Below, in pieces: positions 1-7,692 of a DNA stretch of 64,000 nt; positions within the stretch are counted from its first letter, which is position 1; every line of letters begins with the position of its first letter. The stretch covers positions 1,364,001 to 1,428,000 of the forward strand of contig NZ_CP075896.1 in assembly GCF_018604545.1 (NCBI RefSeq). Reading direction: 5' to 3'. The DNA comes from Streptomyces koelreuteriae (GTDB lineage Bacteria; Actinomycetota; Actinomycetes; Streptomycetales; Streptomycetaceae). The notes under the pieces are model-generated. The model was not told where the DNA came from. It was given only the letters and a program-made list of their open reading frames with translations, and did no database searches. The position numbers and the translations under genes were made by a program.

Positions 1-105
1 CTACGCTGAGGCGCGCAGTCGTCAGGGGAACCCGGTGGGAATCCGGGACTGTCCCGCAGCGGTGAGCGGGAGCCGAACACCGGCCCGCGAGTCCGAGGAC
101 CTGCC
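1..105 (+). promoter_or_regulatory. Cobalamin (B12) riboswitch, 5' edge cut by window
   Basis: The core matches the cobalamin riboswitch consensus: a GGGAACCCGGTGGGAATCC block (near 26-44), then CTGTCCCGCAGCGGTGA (the B12-box-like strand, near 49-64), then a 3' closing strand ending GTCCGAGGACCTGCC at 91-105. About 140 nt follow before the GTG at 246; they contain CCTCC and TCCGT segments that could pair with the GGAGGA ribosome site at 233-239, so translational control is plausible. Riboswitches of this class turn expression off when adenosylcobalamin is abundant. The promoter and P1 5' strand may lie outside the window. Confidence 0.9.
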
Positions 106-245
106 ACTGCGCCCGGGCGTCACGCGCGGGCTGTGCACGGTGACCTCGAGGACTGGGTCGGCGGTAGCGGCGGTCGTCCGGCATGCCCGGGCCGCACCTC
201 CACCCCTGTCCGTGTGTTCAGGGCTCAGGGACGGAGGAACTACAC

Positions 246-1100
246 GTGCGTGGTGTCGTGTCCGGCGTCTGTCACGGCACGCTCGGCGAGCTGTACCAGG
301 GGCCGCTGCGGGCGGGCCCCGATCCGGACATCGCGGTGGTGTCGTTCCCCGTGGACCGCCACTCCTGGGTGCATTTCACTCCGGGGGCGGCCCAGCCGCC
401 TCCGCTCGGGGAGAAGGCCCTGACGGCGGCCCGGCTCTTCCTGGAACATCACGGCCTCGCCCTGCCGCCCGGCACCTGGACCGCGCACTCCGAGCTGCGG
501 GTGGGCGTCGGGATGGCCAGTTCGACGGCGGACATCGTGGCGACCCTGCGCTGTGTGGCGGGGATCCTCGCGCTGCCCTGCGACACCGACGTGGTGCTCG
601 GCGTCCTGGCGGCGATCGAACGGTCCGACAGCGTCTTCCTCGACGAGTTCGCCCTGCATCTCAGCGGCCGGCACCGGGTGGTGCGGCGGCTGGGCACGGA
701 CATCGGCTTCCACACCGCCTATGTGATCGAGCCGGGCACGGTGGACACCGCCGCCGTGACCTCGCGGCTCCTGGAGCACTACCGGCGCCGCGGGGAGGAG
801 TACGAGCGGTGTCTGACCGACCTGCTGAAGGGCTTCGCCTGCGGTGACGCGGCCGCCATCGCGCGGGCGGCGACCGCCAGTGCCGTGCTGTCCCAGGAGG
901 TGCTGCCCAAGGCGACGTTCGACCGGGTGCTGGCGCACCGGGAGCGGTTCGGTGCCGACGGTGTCTTCGTCGCGCACACGGGCTGTCTGACCGGCTATCT
1001 CTTCGTCCGCCGCCCGGGCTCCCGCCTCAGATCCGAACTGTCCGCGTTCTTCCGTTCGCTCGGCCACCAGTGCTCTTTCGCCCAAGGAGGCTACGGGTGA
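246..1100 (+). CDS. GHMP-family kinase, PduX/L-threonine-kinase-like
   Basis: A 284-residue GHMP kinase. The N-terminal substrate segment CHGTLGELYQGP (residues 9-20) resembles the G-x-C/T-GEL-xQG motif of PduX-type L-threonine kinases, and the ATP-binding motif VGVGMASSTAD lies at 86-96. PduX phosphorylates threonine for the cobalamin nucleotide loop, but no other corrin-synthesis gene is here. The next gene is a PLP enzyme of the fold that uses O-phosphoserine or O-acetylserine, so the more likely job (inference) is to make an O-phospho-amino acid for that enzyme. The GTG at 246 was chosen because GGAGGAAC at 233-240 precedes it; the upstream in-frame ATG at 183 has no ribosome site. It is the first gene after the riboswitch and its stop overlaps the next start. 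Confidence 0.8.
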   Translation: MRGVVSGVCHGTLGELYQGPLRAGPDPDIAVVSFPVDRHSWVHFTPGAAQPPPLGEKALTAARLFLEHHGLALPPGTWTAHSELRVGVGMASSTADIVATLRCVAGILALPCDTDVVLGVLAAIERSDSVFLDEFALHLSGRHRVVRRLGTDIGFHTAYVIEPGTVDTAAVTSRLLEHYRRRGEEYERCLTDLLKGFACGDAAAIARAATASAVLSQEVLPKATFDRVLAHRERFGADGVFVAHTGCLTGYLFVRRPGSRLRSELSAFFRSLGHQCSFAQGGYG

Positions 1101-2119
1101 TCCACCCCCATATCGCCGACGCCCTGAAGGTTCCCGACCTGGTCCGGCTCACCGACGGGCTCGTGCTGCTCCGGTTCGAGTCGATGAAGATCTACTCGGC
1201 GCTGGCCGCCGTGCGCCGATTACTCGACCGGGGTACGGTCCGGCCGGGCCAGACCCTGATCGACAGCTCCAGCGGCATCTACGCCTACGCCCTCGCGCTG
1301 GCCTGCCACCGCCACGGCATGCGCTGCCACATCGTGGCGTCCACCACCGTCGACGCCACCACCCGCGCACAGTTGGAGATCCTCGGCGCGACCGTCGAGC
1401 AGGTGGAGCCGTCCCGGAATCTCAAGCTCGACCAGGAGTTACGGGTACGGCGGGTGCGCGAGATCCTCGCCGAGCGCCCCGACTGCCACTGGATGCGCCA
1501 GTACCACGACGACATCCACTGCCTGGGCTATCACGAGGTCGCCGACCGGATAGCGCAGGCGTTCCCCGACACCCCCCTGACCGTCGTCGGCGGCGTGGGC
1601 TCCGGGGCCTCGACGGGCGGTCTCGTGGAGCGGCTCAGGGAGACGGAGCGCTCGGTGCGGCTGGTCGGCGTGCAGCCCTTCGGCAGCGTCACCTTCGGCA
1701 GCCAGGACCATCACGACCCCGAGGCGATCATCGCCGGTATCGGGTCGTCGATCGTCTTCGACAACGTCCGCCACCATCTCTACGACACCGTGCACTGGAT
1801 GGACTTCACCCACGCCATGTCCGGCGCGGTCAGTCTGCTGCGCGAACACGCCGTCTTCGCCGGGCTGTCCACCGGCGCCGGGTACCTGGCCGCGACGTAC
1901 GAGGCCCGCCGCCACCCCGACCGGCTGCACCTGGTGATCGGCGCCGACACCGGACACCGCTATGTGGAGCGGGTCTTCGCCCGGCACCCGGAGGCCCTGG
2001 ACCCCGCCTCGCTGAAGCCCTTCGAGGTCCGCGACCCCGAGGAGATGAGCATGCCCTGGTCAAGGATGGCGTGGCGGCGCACGGCCTGCCCGGCTCGGTG
2101 GAAGGAGCGGGCGGCATGA
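1097..2119 (+). CDS. PLP-dependent enzyme, cysteine-synthase/SbnA-like fold, with two TTA codons
   Basis: A 340-residue fold-type II PLP enzyme. Candidate Schiff-base lysine is K31 in RFESMKIYSA; DSSSGIYAYALA (56-67) occupies the place of the SSGN-F loop, and VGGVGSGASTGG (164-175) is the phosphate-binding glycine loop. Relatives carry out beta-replacement on O-phosphoserine or O-acetylserine; SbnA of staphyloferrin B synthesis is one. Substrate cannot be read from sequence. The GTG start overlaps the kinase stop (GTGA) and has AAGGAGG six bases upstream. Odd: in-frame TTA codons at 1220-1222 (Leu42) and 1439-1441 (Leu115), which in Streptomyces depend on the bldA tRNA, so this may be the developmental gate for the operon. 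The C-terminal 20 residues are Arg/Trp-rich and not family-like. Confidence 0.82.
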   Translation: MIHPHIADALKVPDLVRLTDGLVLLRFESMKIYSALAAVRRLLDRGTVRPGQTLIDSSSGIYAYALALACHRHGMRCHIVASTTVDATTRAQLEILGATVEQVEPSRNLKLDQELRVRRVREILAERPDCHWMRQYHDDIHCLGYHEVADRIAQAFPDTPLTVVGGVGSGASTGGLVERLRETERSVRLVGVQPFGSVTFGSQDHHDPEAIIAGIGSSIVFDNVRHHLYDTVHWMDFTHAMSGAVSLLREHAVFAGLSTGAGYLAATYEARRHPDRLHLVIGADTGHRYVERVFARHPEALDPASLKPFEVRDPEEMSMPWSRMAWRRTACPARWKERAA

Positions 2120-3342
2120 CCGTCGTCTGTCTGGAGTCGCTGACCTTCGGGCTCGGGCACCTGGTACGCGCCGCCGACCGGCTCGGCGAGCGGCTGCTGC
2201 TCCTGACCCGTGACCCCGATTACTACGCCTACGAACTGGACCGGCTGCCCGCCGGCGCCCTGGACGTCGTGGAGACCGACACCTTCGACGTGGAGCGGGT
2301 GGCGGAAGTGCTGGGGCGCACGCCGGAGTTGCGGGGCCTGATCAGTTCCACCGACACCTGGACCCTGGCGGGAGCCGACCTCACCGCCCGTTTCGCCCTG
2401 CCGGGGCTCGATCCGGAGGTCCTCAGGTTCACCCGGGACAAGGCGGCCGTCCGCAACCGGCTGTACGAGGCCGGTCTCACCCGTGGCCGGGCCGCCGAGG
2501 CCGCGGGGCCGCAGACGGAGGCCCGGGAGCTGCTGCTCAAGGAGGTGGGCCTGCCGGCGATCCTCAAGGACTCGGCGGGCACCGGAAGCCAGAACGTCTG
2601 GCTGGTCCGCGACGAGGAGGAACTGGACCGGGCCCTGCGGGAAGCGGCGGAACAGACTCTCAAGGGGCGGCTGTTCGCCGAGCCGTACTTCGGCGGGCCG
2701 GTGTACAGCGCCGAGACCCTCACCTGGGCGGGCCGCACCCGGCTCCTCGGCGTGTCCAGCAGGCTCATGTCGGCGGAGCCGCGCTTCCGCGAGGAGATCA
2801 CCGCCTTCCCCGTCGCCTTCCCGGAAGGGCAGGGGGCCTCGCTGGAGCGGTGGCTCGACGAGGTGCTCGCCGCCGTCGGGTACACGGACCGTTTCGCGCA
2901 TGTGGAGTTCGTGCTGACCGGCGACGGTCCCGAGGTGGTGGAGATCAACCCCCGGATCGGGGGCGCGCTGGTCGGTGAGGGGCTGTGCCGGGCGCTCGGC
3001 GTCAATGTGTACGAGGCGATGATCGAGGGCGCGCTCGGCCGCCGTCCCGGTCTGATGGACGCGGAGTTGCCCGGAGGCCCGGCCGTGGCTTTCGTCCTGG
3101 GATATCCGGCCGAGCCCGGGGTGTTCACGGGGGTCGCCGGGCTCGACCGGCTGGCGGACCTGCCGGGGTCACCCGCCTGGTACCCCGTCCGCCAAGTCGG
3201 GGACGTCGTGGAGCACTTGAGCGACAGCCGCGGCTACGCGGGCATCGTCTACGCCGAGGCGGAGACGGCGGAACTCGCCACGCACCGCGCGGTCGCGGCC
3301 GCCAACGCCCTGCGCGTGCTCACCGAGCCCTCCGGTGGGTGA
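2116..3342 (+). CDS. ATP-grasp ligase
   Basis: A 408-residue ATP-grasp protein. The nucleotide-binding segment ILKDSAGTGSQNV is at 149-161 with probable ATP lysine K151, and VEINPRIGG (275-283) supplies the usual Glu/Asn metal ligands. The N-terminal 100 residues form a Rossmann-like pre-ATP-grasp domain and the C-terminal part resembles the carnosine-synthase/biotin-carboxylase type tail. Such enzymes join a carboxylate to an amine through an acyl-phosphate, so here it most likely couples the amino acid made by the preceding PLP enzyme to a second acid (inference). ATGA overlap with the PLP gene and GAAGGAG upstream fix the start and indicate translational coupling. Confidence 0.85.
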   Translation: MTVVCLESLTFGLGHLVRAADRLGERLLLLTRDPDYYAYELDRLPAGALDVVETDTFDVERVAEVLGRTPELRGLISSTDTWTLAGADLTARFALPGLDPEVLRFTRDKAAVRNRLYEAGLTRGRAAEAAGPQTEARELLLKEVGLPAILKDSAGTGSQNVWLVRDEEELDRALREAAEQTLKGRLFAEPYFGGPVYSAETLTWAGRTRLLGVSSRLMSAEPRFREEITAFPVAFPEGQGASLERWLDEVLAAVGYTDRFAHVEFVLTGDGPEVVEINPRIGGALVGEGLCRALGVNVYEAMIEGALGRRPGLMDAELPGGPAVAFVLGYPAEPGVFTGVAGLDRLADLPGSPAWYPVRQVGDVVEHLSDSRGYAGIVYAEAETAELATHRAVAAANALRVLTEPSGG

Positions 3343-4585
3343 ACGGCCCGAGCGGAGCGCCGGGTTGTTCCCGCTCAGTGGCCCGCTGCGCTTCCTGCTG
3401 CTCAGTTCCTTCCTGATCCCGCTCGGCAGTTTCATGGTGCTGCCGTTCATGTCGGTGTTCCTGCACGAGCGGCTCGGGATGGGGCTCGGCACGGTCGGTG
3501 TGGTGCTGGCCGTGGCGTCGCTGGTGCAGTTCTCCGGCGGTGTCGTCGGCGGGGCGCTCGCGGACCGGATCGGGCTGCGCCGCACGATGCTGTGGGCCCT
3601 CGTCGTACGGACGGCCGGGTTCGTCGGCCTCCTTCTGGCCCTGCGCTGGCCGCCCCTGGCGGTCGGCGCGCTGGTGCTGACGTGCTGCGGAGCCGCCCTG
3701 TACCTGCCCGCCAACAAGGCGTACCTGGTGCACGGGGTGGACGAGGAACGCCGGCCGGCGTTCCTGTCGGCGGGCAACGCGGCACTCAACGCGGGCATGG
3801 CGGTCGGCCCGTTGATCGCCGGGCCGTTCGTGCTGTCCTCGCCCGGCTGGCTGTTCGCGGCCGTCACGGCGCTGTTCCTCGCGGTCACGGCGGGCCACGC
3901 CGGGCTGCCCGCCGCAGGGGAGCGCCCACCCGGCACGGAGGTCACCCGGCAGGGTCTGCTGGCCGGGGTGGCCGTCCTGCCGTTCGCCGCCAACGCGCTC
4001 GCGTTCTACCTGTACTTCCACTTCCAGCACTTCCTGGCGGTGTACGCGGTCGAGCAGGCCTCCAGCGAGTTCTACAGCCTGGTCCTGCTGCTCTGCTTCA
4101 CGCTGGTCATCGTCGTCCAGCCGCTCGCCTCCGGGCTGATCCGGCGCATGCCGTACGCGCTCGCGCTGACGGTCGGATTCGCGGGTCTGGCGGCCGGGCT
4201 GGCCGTGCTGGCGGTCGGCAGCCGGACCGCTCTGCTGGCGGGCGGGGCGCTGATCACCCTGGGCGACATCGTGCTGTTCCTGAAGAACGACCTGGAGGCG
4301 CTGCGCCGCAGCCCGCGCTCCGACGCCGTGGTCTTCGGCCAGCAGCGGCTGGCCGCGGGGCTCGGCGCCTGCGCGAGCGGGGTGCTGGGCGGGCAGCTGT
4401 ACGGCCTCGGCGAAGGCGCCGGGCACACCGGCTGGTTCTGGCTGCTGGCGGCCGCGCAGTGCCTGCTGCTGCCTCCGCTGCTGCTCTTGCTGCGAAGGCA
4501 CGCCGAGCGGCGAATGCAGGTCCCATCAGACGAAGAAGGAGCACTGAAGCCGCATGACACGGACGGGCGGGTTCCAGGACGATGA
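3335..4585 (+). CDS. MFS transporter, probable exporter of the operon product
   Basis: A 416-residue major facilitator with about 11-12 hydrophobic segments. The family loop GGALADRIGLRRTM follows helix 2 (near 70-83) and a second, weaker equivalent follows helix 8. Placement between an ATP-grasp ligase and a methyltransferase in an operon with no other transporter suggests export of a small product, as SbnD does for staphyloferrin B (analogy only). The GTG start lies inside the end of the ligase gene, overlapping by 8 bases, with a weak ribosome site, consistent with coupled translation. It overlaps the next gene by 32 bases. An importer role cannot be excluded. Confidence 0.85.
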   Translation: MGERPERSAGLFPLSGPLRFLLLSSFLIPLGSFMVLPFMSVFLHERLGMGLGTVGVVLAVASLVQFSGGVVGGALADRIGLRRTMLWALVVRTAGFVGLLLALRWPPLAVGALVLTCCGAALYLPANKAYLVHGVDEERRPAFLSAGNAALNAGMAVGPLIAGPFVLSSPGWLFAAVTALFLAVTAGHAGLPAAGERPPGTEVTRQGLLAGVAVLPFAANALAFYLYFHFQHFLAVYAVEQASSEFYSLVLLLCFTLVIVVQPLASGLIRRMPYALALTVGFAGLAAGLAVLAVGSRTALLAGGALITLGDIVLFLKNDLEALRRSPRSDAVVFGQQRLAAGLGACASGVLGGQLYGLGEGAGHTGWFWLLAAAQCLLLPPLLLLLRRHAERRMQVPSDEEGALKPHDTDGRVPGR

Positions 4586-5303
4586 CTTCTGGACGGAGTT
4601 CCACGACTTCCTCTTCTCCGAACAGCGCCACACCCAGGCCGAGGAACTCCTCGGCACCTCTCCCCTGCTGTCCTTCACGCCCGGCGCCCGGGTGCTCGAC
4701 CTGTGCTGCGGCCCGGGCGTGTTCACCGTGCCGCTCGCCCGGCGCGGCTACGAGGTGACGGGCGTGGACCTCAGCCCGGCCCTGCTGGACCGGGCGCGCA
4801 AACGCTCGGCGGACACCGGCACCGACGTCAGCTACGTCCAGGCGGACGCGCGTGAGTTCGAGGCGCCGGGCGGCTTCGACGTCGTACTCAACATGTTCAC
4901 CTCGTTCGGCTACTTCGAGGACCCCGCCGACAACGCGCGCGTGCTGCGCACCATGTACGACTGCCTGGCCCCCGGCGGCACCCTCGTCCTGGACCTCGCG
5001 GGCAAGGAACTGCTGGCCCGCAAGGTCACCCCGCCGAAGGTGGTGACGCGCGGTGAGGACCTGATGGTGCAGACGGACACCGTGCTGGACGACTGGGCGC
5101 GGCTGCGCAGCGACTGGGTCCTGGTGCGGGGCGAGCGGGTCACCCGAGCAACGCTGGTGTGGTTCGTGTACAGCGCCGTGGAGCTGCGGCGAATGGCCGA
5201 GGAGGCGGGGTTCGGGGGCGTGGAGGTCTTCGGCGGTTTCGACGGCCGGCCCTACGACGAGAACGCCGAGCGGCTGGTGCTGCGGGCGGTCCGGGAGGTG
5301 TGA
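4554..5303 (+). CDS. Class I SAM-dependent methyltransferase
   Basis: A 249-residue class I methyltransferase. Motif I VLDLCCGPG is at 46-54, followed by the acidic ribose-binding GVDLSPALLDRAR near 68-80 and the motif II/post-II region YVQADAREFE and FDVVLNMFTSFGYF. The residues 165-225 form a substrate-recognition half typical of small-molecule O/N-methyltransferases. It is the last gene of the operon and starts 32 bases before the exporter stop, preceded by GAAGGAG. It probably tailors the product or an intermediate (inference). A terminator-like hairpin follows directly. Confidence 0.88.
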   Translation: MTRTGGFQDDDFWTEFHDFLFSEQRHTQAEELLGTSPLLSFTPGARVLDLCCGPGVFTVPLARRGYEVTGVDLSPALLDRARKRSADTGTDVSYVQADAREFEAPGGFDVVLNMFTSFGYFEDPADNARVLRTMYDCLAPGGTLVLDLAGKELLARKVTPPKVVTRGEDLMVQTDTVLDDWARLRSDWVLVRGERVTRATLVWFVYSAVELRRMAEEAGFGGVEVFGGFDGRPYDENAERLVLRAVREV

Positions 5304-5313
5304 CGTGGGCACG

Positions 5314-5340
5314 GGGCGTGCGGGGCGGGGTCGCACGCCC
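5314..5340 (+). terminator. Terminator of the kinase-to-methyltransferase operon
   Basis: A perfect 9-bp stem, GGGCGTGCG at 5314-5322 and CGCACGCCC at 5332-5340, with a 9-base loop, 11 bases after the methyltransferase stop. There is no T-run, which is usual for high-GC actinobacterial terminators. It separates the two riboswitch-led transcription units. Confidence 0.75.
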
Positions 5341-5342
5341 TG

Positions 5343-5370
5343 TTGACCGCGACGGCGCGGAACGTACTAT
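5343..5370 (+). promoter_or_regulatory. Promoter of the importer operon
   Basis: TTGACC at 5343-5348 and TACTAT at 5365-5370 are separated by 16 bases, a good fit to a vegetative sigma-factor promoter. Transcription would begin near 5377, exactly where the second riboswitch begins. Confidence 0.65.
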
Positions 5371-5376
5371 CACCAG

Positions 5377-5526
5377 GTCATCGCCGCGACGGGAGACAGG
5401 AAGCCGGTGCGAATCCGGCACGGTCCCGCCACTGTGACCGGGGAGTGCACCCCTTCGACACGCCACCGCGCGAGCGCGGGAAGGCGAGGGGGAACGTCGA
5501 TCCGGGAGTCAGGACACTGACCCGCC
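5377..5526 (+). promoter_or_regulatory. Cobalamin (B12) riboswitch, complete
   Basis: The core GGAAGCCGGTGCGAATCCGG (from 5399), followed by GTCCCGCCACTGTGA (the B12 box) and, after a variable P6-like arm, the closing strand GAGTCAGGACACTGACC, fits the cobalamin riboswitch consensus well. It lies between a promoter and the lipoprotein gene. It should repress the importer when adenosylcobalamin is plentiful. Confidence 0.93.
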
Positions 5527-5542
5527 GCGGGCCCGATCCGAG

Positions 5543-5566
5543 GAGCGCGGACTCCCCAGGAGGCTC
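5543..5566 (+). promoter_or_regulatory. Possible Shine-Dalgarno-sequestering hairpin
   Basis: CTCC (5552-5555) pairs with GGAG (5559-5562) around a CCA loop, extended by GAGC (5543-5546) with GCTC (5563-5566). This buries the AGGAGG ribosome site of the lipoprotein gene and is the likely off-state of the riboswitch. The pairing is inferred by eye, not folded. Confidence 0.5.
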
Positions 5567-5569
5567 TAC

Positions 5570-6589
5570 GTGTCCCACCTGCTCTCCCCTGCCCGCCGCC
5601 GGCGCACCACCCTGCGCGGCGCGGCACTCGCCCTGTCGGCGGCGCTGCTCGTCGCCGGCTGCGGCTCGTCGTCCGACAGCACAGACCGGGACGCCAAGGC
5701 CTCGGCGCCCGCGGGCTTCCCCGTCACCGTGAACAACTGCGGGGTGAAGACGACGTACGACAAGCCGCCGTCGCGGGTCGTCACCATCCACCAGCACCCG
5801 GCGGAACTGATGCTCGCCCTCGGTCTGAAGGACCGCGTGGTCGGCACCGCCTTCCCCGACTCGGCCGTCCTGCCGGAACTGCGCAAGGACTACGAGGCGA
5901 TACCGGAACTGTCGAAGAAGGAACCGTCCTTCGAGACGGTCCTGGAGGCAGAGCCGGACCTCGTCTACGGCGGCTACGGCAGTGCCTTCGCGGAGAACGA
6001 GGGCCGCTCCCGCAAGGCGTTCGCCGACGCCGGCATCGACACCCACCTCAACCGCGAGTACTGCGGCAAGAAGCGGGTCACGATGAAGGACACCTACGAC
6101 GAGATCCGCACCGTCGGTGAGATCTTCGGTGTCTCCGACCGGGCCGACAAGCTGGTCGCCGACCTGGAGGGCCGGGTCGGCAAGGCGGCCTCCGCCGTCG
6201 AGGGCGAGTCCGCGGTACCGGTGTTCGTGTACGACAGCGGCGACAAGACCGCCTTCACCGCGGGCGGCAAGAGCCTCGGCACGGAGATCATCCGGCTGGC
6301 CGGCGGCAAGAACGTCTTCGCCGACCTCGACGACGTCTTCGGGGACGTCTCCTGGGAGCAGGTCGTCGAGCGCAAGCCCGAGGTCATCGCCATCTACGAC
6401 TACGCCGGCGCCGGAAGCGTCGAGCAGAAGAAGAAGTTCCTGCTCTCCCAGCCGGCCCTCGCCGATGTGCCCGCCGTGAAGAACAAGCGGTTCGTCGTCC
6501 TGCCGCTGACCGCGACCCTGGTCGGCATCCGCTCCGCGTACGCGGTCGGGGACCTGGCGCGCGGGCTGCACCCCGAGAGCTCCCGGTGA
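5570..6589 (+). CDS. Substrate-binding lipoprotein of a B12/siderophore-class ABC importer
   Basis: A 339-residue periplasmic-binding-type lipoprotein (BtuF/FecB/FhuD fold). The signal peptide ends in the lipobox LLVAGC with lipidated Cys31. The binding region begins VTVNNCG near residue 49 and shows the family landmarks RVVTIHQHPAELMLALGL, EPDLVYGG and ERKPEVIAIYDY. The GTG start has AGGAGG a few bases upstream, under the riboswitch. Ligand is not readable: B12 control suggests cobalamin, a corrinoid or a cobalt chelate. From memory, proteins starting VTVNNCG are sometimes labelled as putative F420-0 transporters; nothing here supports that over a B12-related ligand. Confidence 0.88.
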   Translation: MSHLLSPARRRRTTLRGAALALSAALLVAGCGSSSDSTDRDAKASAPAGFPVTVNNCGVKTTYDKPPSRVVTIHQHPAELMLALGLKDRVVGTAFPDSAVLPELRKDYEAIPELSKKEPSFETVLEAEPDLVYGGYGSAFAENEGRSRKAFADAGIDTHLNREYCGKKRVTMKDTYDEIRTVGEIFGVSDRADKLVADLEGRVGKAASAVEGESAVPVFVYDSGDKTAFTAGGKSLGTEIIRLAGGKNVFADLDDVFGDVSWEQVVERKPEVIAIYDYAGAGSVEQKKKFLLSQPALADVPAVKNKRFVVLPLTATLVGIRSAYAVGDLARGLHPESSR

Positions 6590-7692
6590 CGCAGCCGGCC
6601 ACCGAGGCGCCCGCGGTGCGACGCCCTGTCCCGCCGGGGCGGCGGACGGGGCGCACCGGCCTGACGGTCACCCTGCTCGTCCTCACCGCCCTGCTCGTCG
6701 TCTCCGTCACGGCGGGCCTGGCGATCGGCTCCGTCCAGGTGCCGCCCGGGCAGGTCTGGGGCATCCTGACGCACGCGCTGGGCGCCGGCTGGACGGAGCC
6801 GGACTGGTCGGGGGCGCGCGAGACCATCGTGCTGGACGTGCGGGCGCCCCGGGTGCTGCTCGGGGTGGTGACCGGGGCGGGCCTCGCGGTCGTGGGCACC
6901 GCCCTGCAGGCCCTGGTGCGCAACCCGCTCGCCGAGCCGTATCTGCTGGGCGTCTCCTCGGGGGCGTCGCTGGGCGCGGTGTCGGTGATCGTGTTCGGGG
7001 TGAGCGTGTTCGGGCCGGTGTCGCTGTCGGCCGCCGCGTTCCTGGGCGCGCTGGGCGCGCTGCTGCTCGTCTACGCCACCGCCCGGACCGGCGGACGCAT
7101 CACCTCCGTACGGCTCGTGCTGTCCGGGGTGGCGATCGCGGCGGTGCTCACCGCGCTGCTGGATCTGCTGCTGCTGACCACCGACCGGGGCAACGAGGCC
7201 CGTGCGGTGCTCGCCTGGACCCTCGGCGGCCTCGGCGGCGTCAACTGGGACACGCTGTGGCTGCCGAGCCTGGCGACGCTGCTGGGCGTCGGCGTGCTCA
7301 TGGTGCAGTCCCGGAATCTGAACCTGCTGCTGGCGGGCGAGGAGGCCGCGACCACGATGGGGCTGGACGTGGCCCGGTTCCGGGCCCGGATGTTCGTACT
7401 GGTCTCCCTCGTGACGGGCGTGCTGGTCGCGGCGGCCGGGCCGATCGGCTTCGTCGGTCTGATGCTGCCGCACATCGTGCGGCTGTTCGTCGGCGGCGAC
7501 CATCGCCGGGTCCTGCCGACGGCCGCGCTCGGCGGGGCGGTGTTCCTCGTCTGGGCCGATGTCGCCGCGCGCACGATCGCCGCGCCGATGGAGGTGCCGG
7601 TCGGCGTGCTGACCGCGCTGTGCGGCGGGCCGTTCTTCCTGTGGCTGATGCGCCGGGACGCCCGGCGGAGCACGGATCGAGGAGTGGGATGA
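6586..7692 (+). CDS. FecCD/BtuC-family ABC importer permease
   Basis: A 368-residue permease of the FecCD family with about ten hydrophobic helices. Family landmarks are RAPRVLLGVVTGAGLAVVGTALQALVRNPLAEPYLLGVSSGA near 90-135 and GPIGFVGLMLPHIVRLFVGGDHR near 290-312, the segment that docks the ATPase. It starts GTGA over the lipoprotein stop and ends ATGA into the ATPase, so the three subunits are translated together. Confidence 0.93.
   Translation: MTQPATEAPAVRRPVPPGRRTGRTGLTVTLLVLTALLVVSVTAGLAIGSVQVPPGQVWGILTHALGAGWTEPDWSGARETIVLDVRAPRVLLGVVTGAGLAVVGTALQALVRNPLAEPYLLGVSSGASLGAVSVIVFGVSVFGPVSLSAAAFLGALGALLLVYATARTGGRITSVRLVLSGVAIAAVLTALLDLLLLTTDRGNEARAVLAWTLGGLGGVNWDTLWLPSLATLLGVGVLMVQSRNLNLLLAGEEAATTMGLDVARFRARMFVLVSLVTGVLVAAAGPIGFVGLMLPHIVRLFVGGDHRRVLPTAALGGAVFLVWADVAARTIAAPMEVPVGVLTALCGGPFFLWLMRRDARRSTDRGVG

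Noticed and set aside
183..245. Upstream ATG for the GHMP kinase
   Set aside because: No ribosome site and no family similarity; it would place the start within the riboswitch expression platform.
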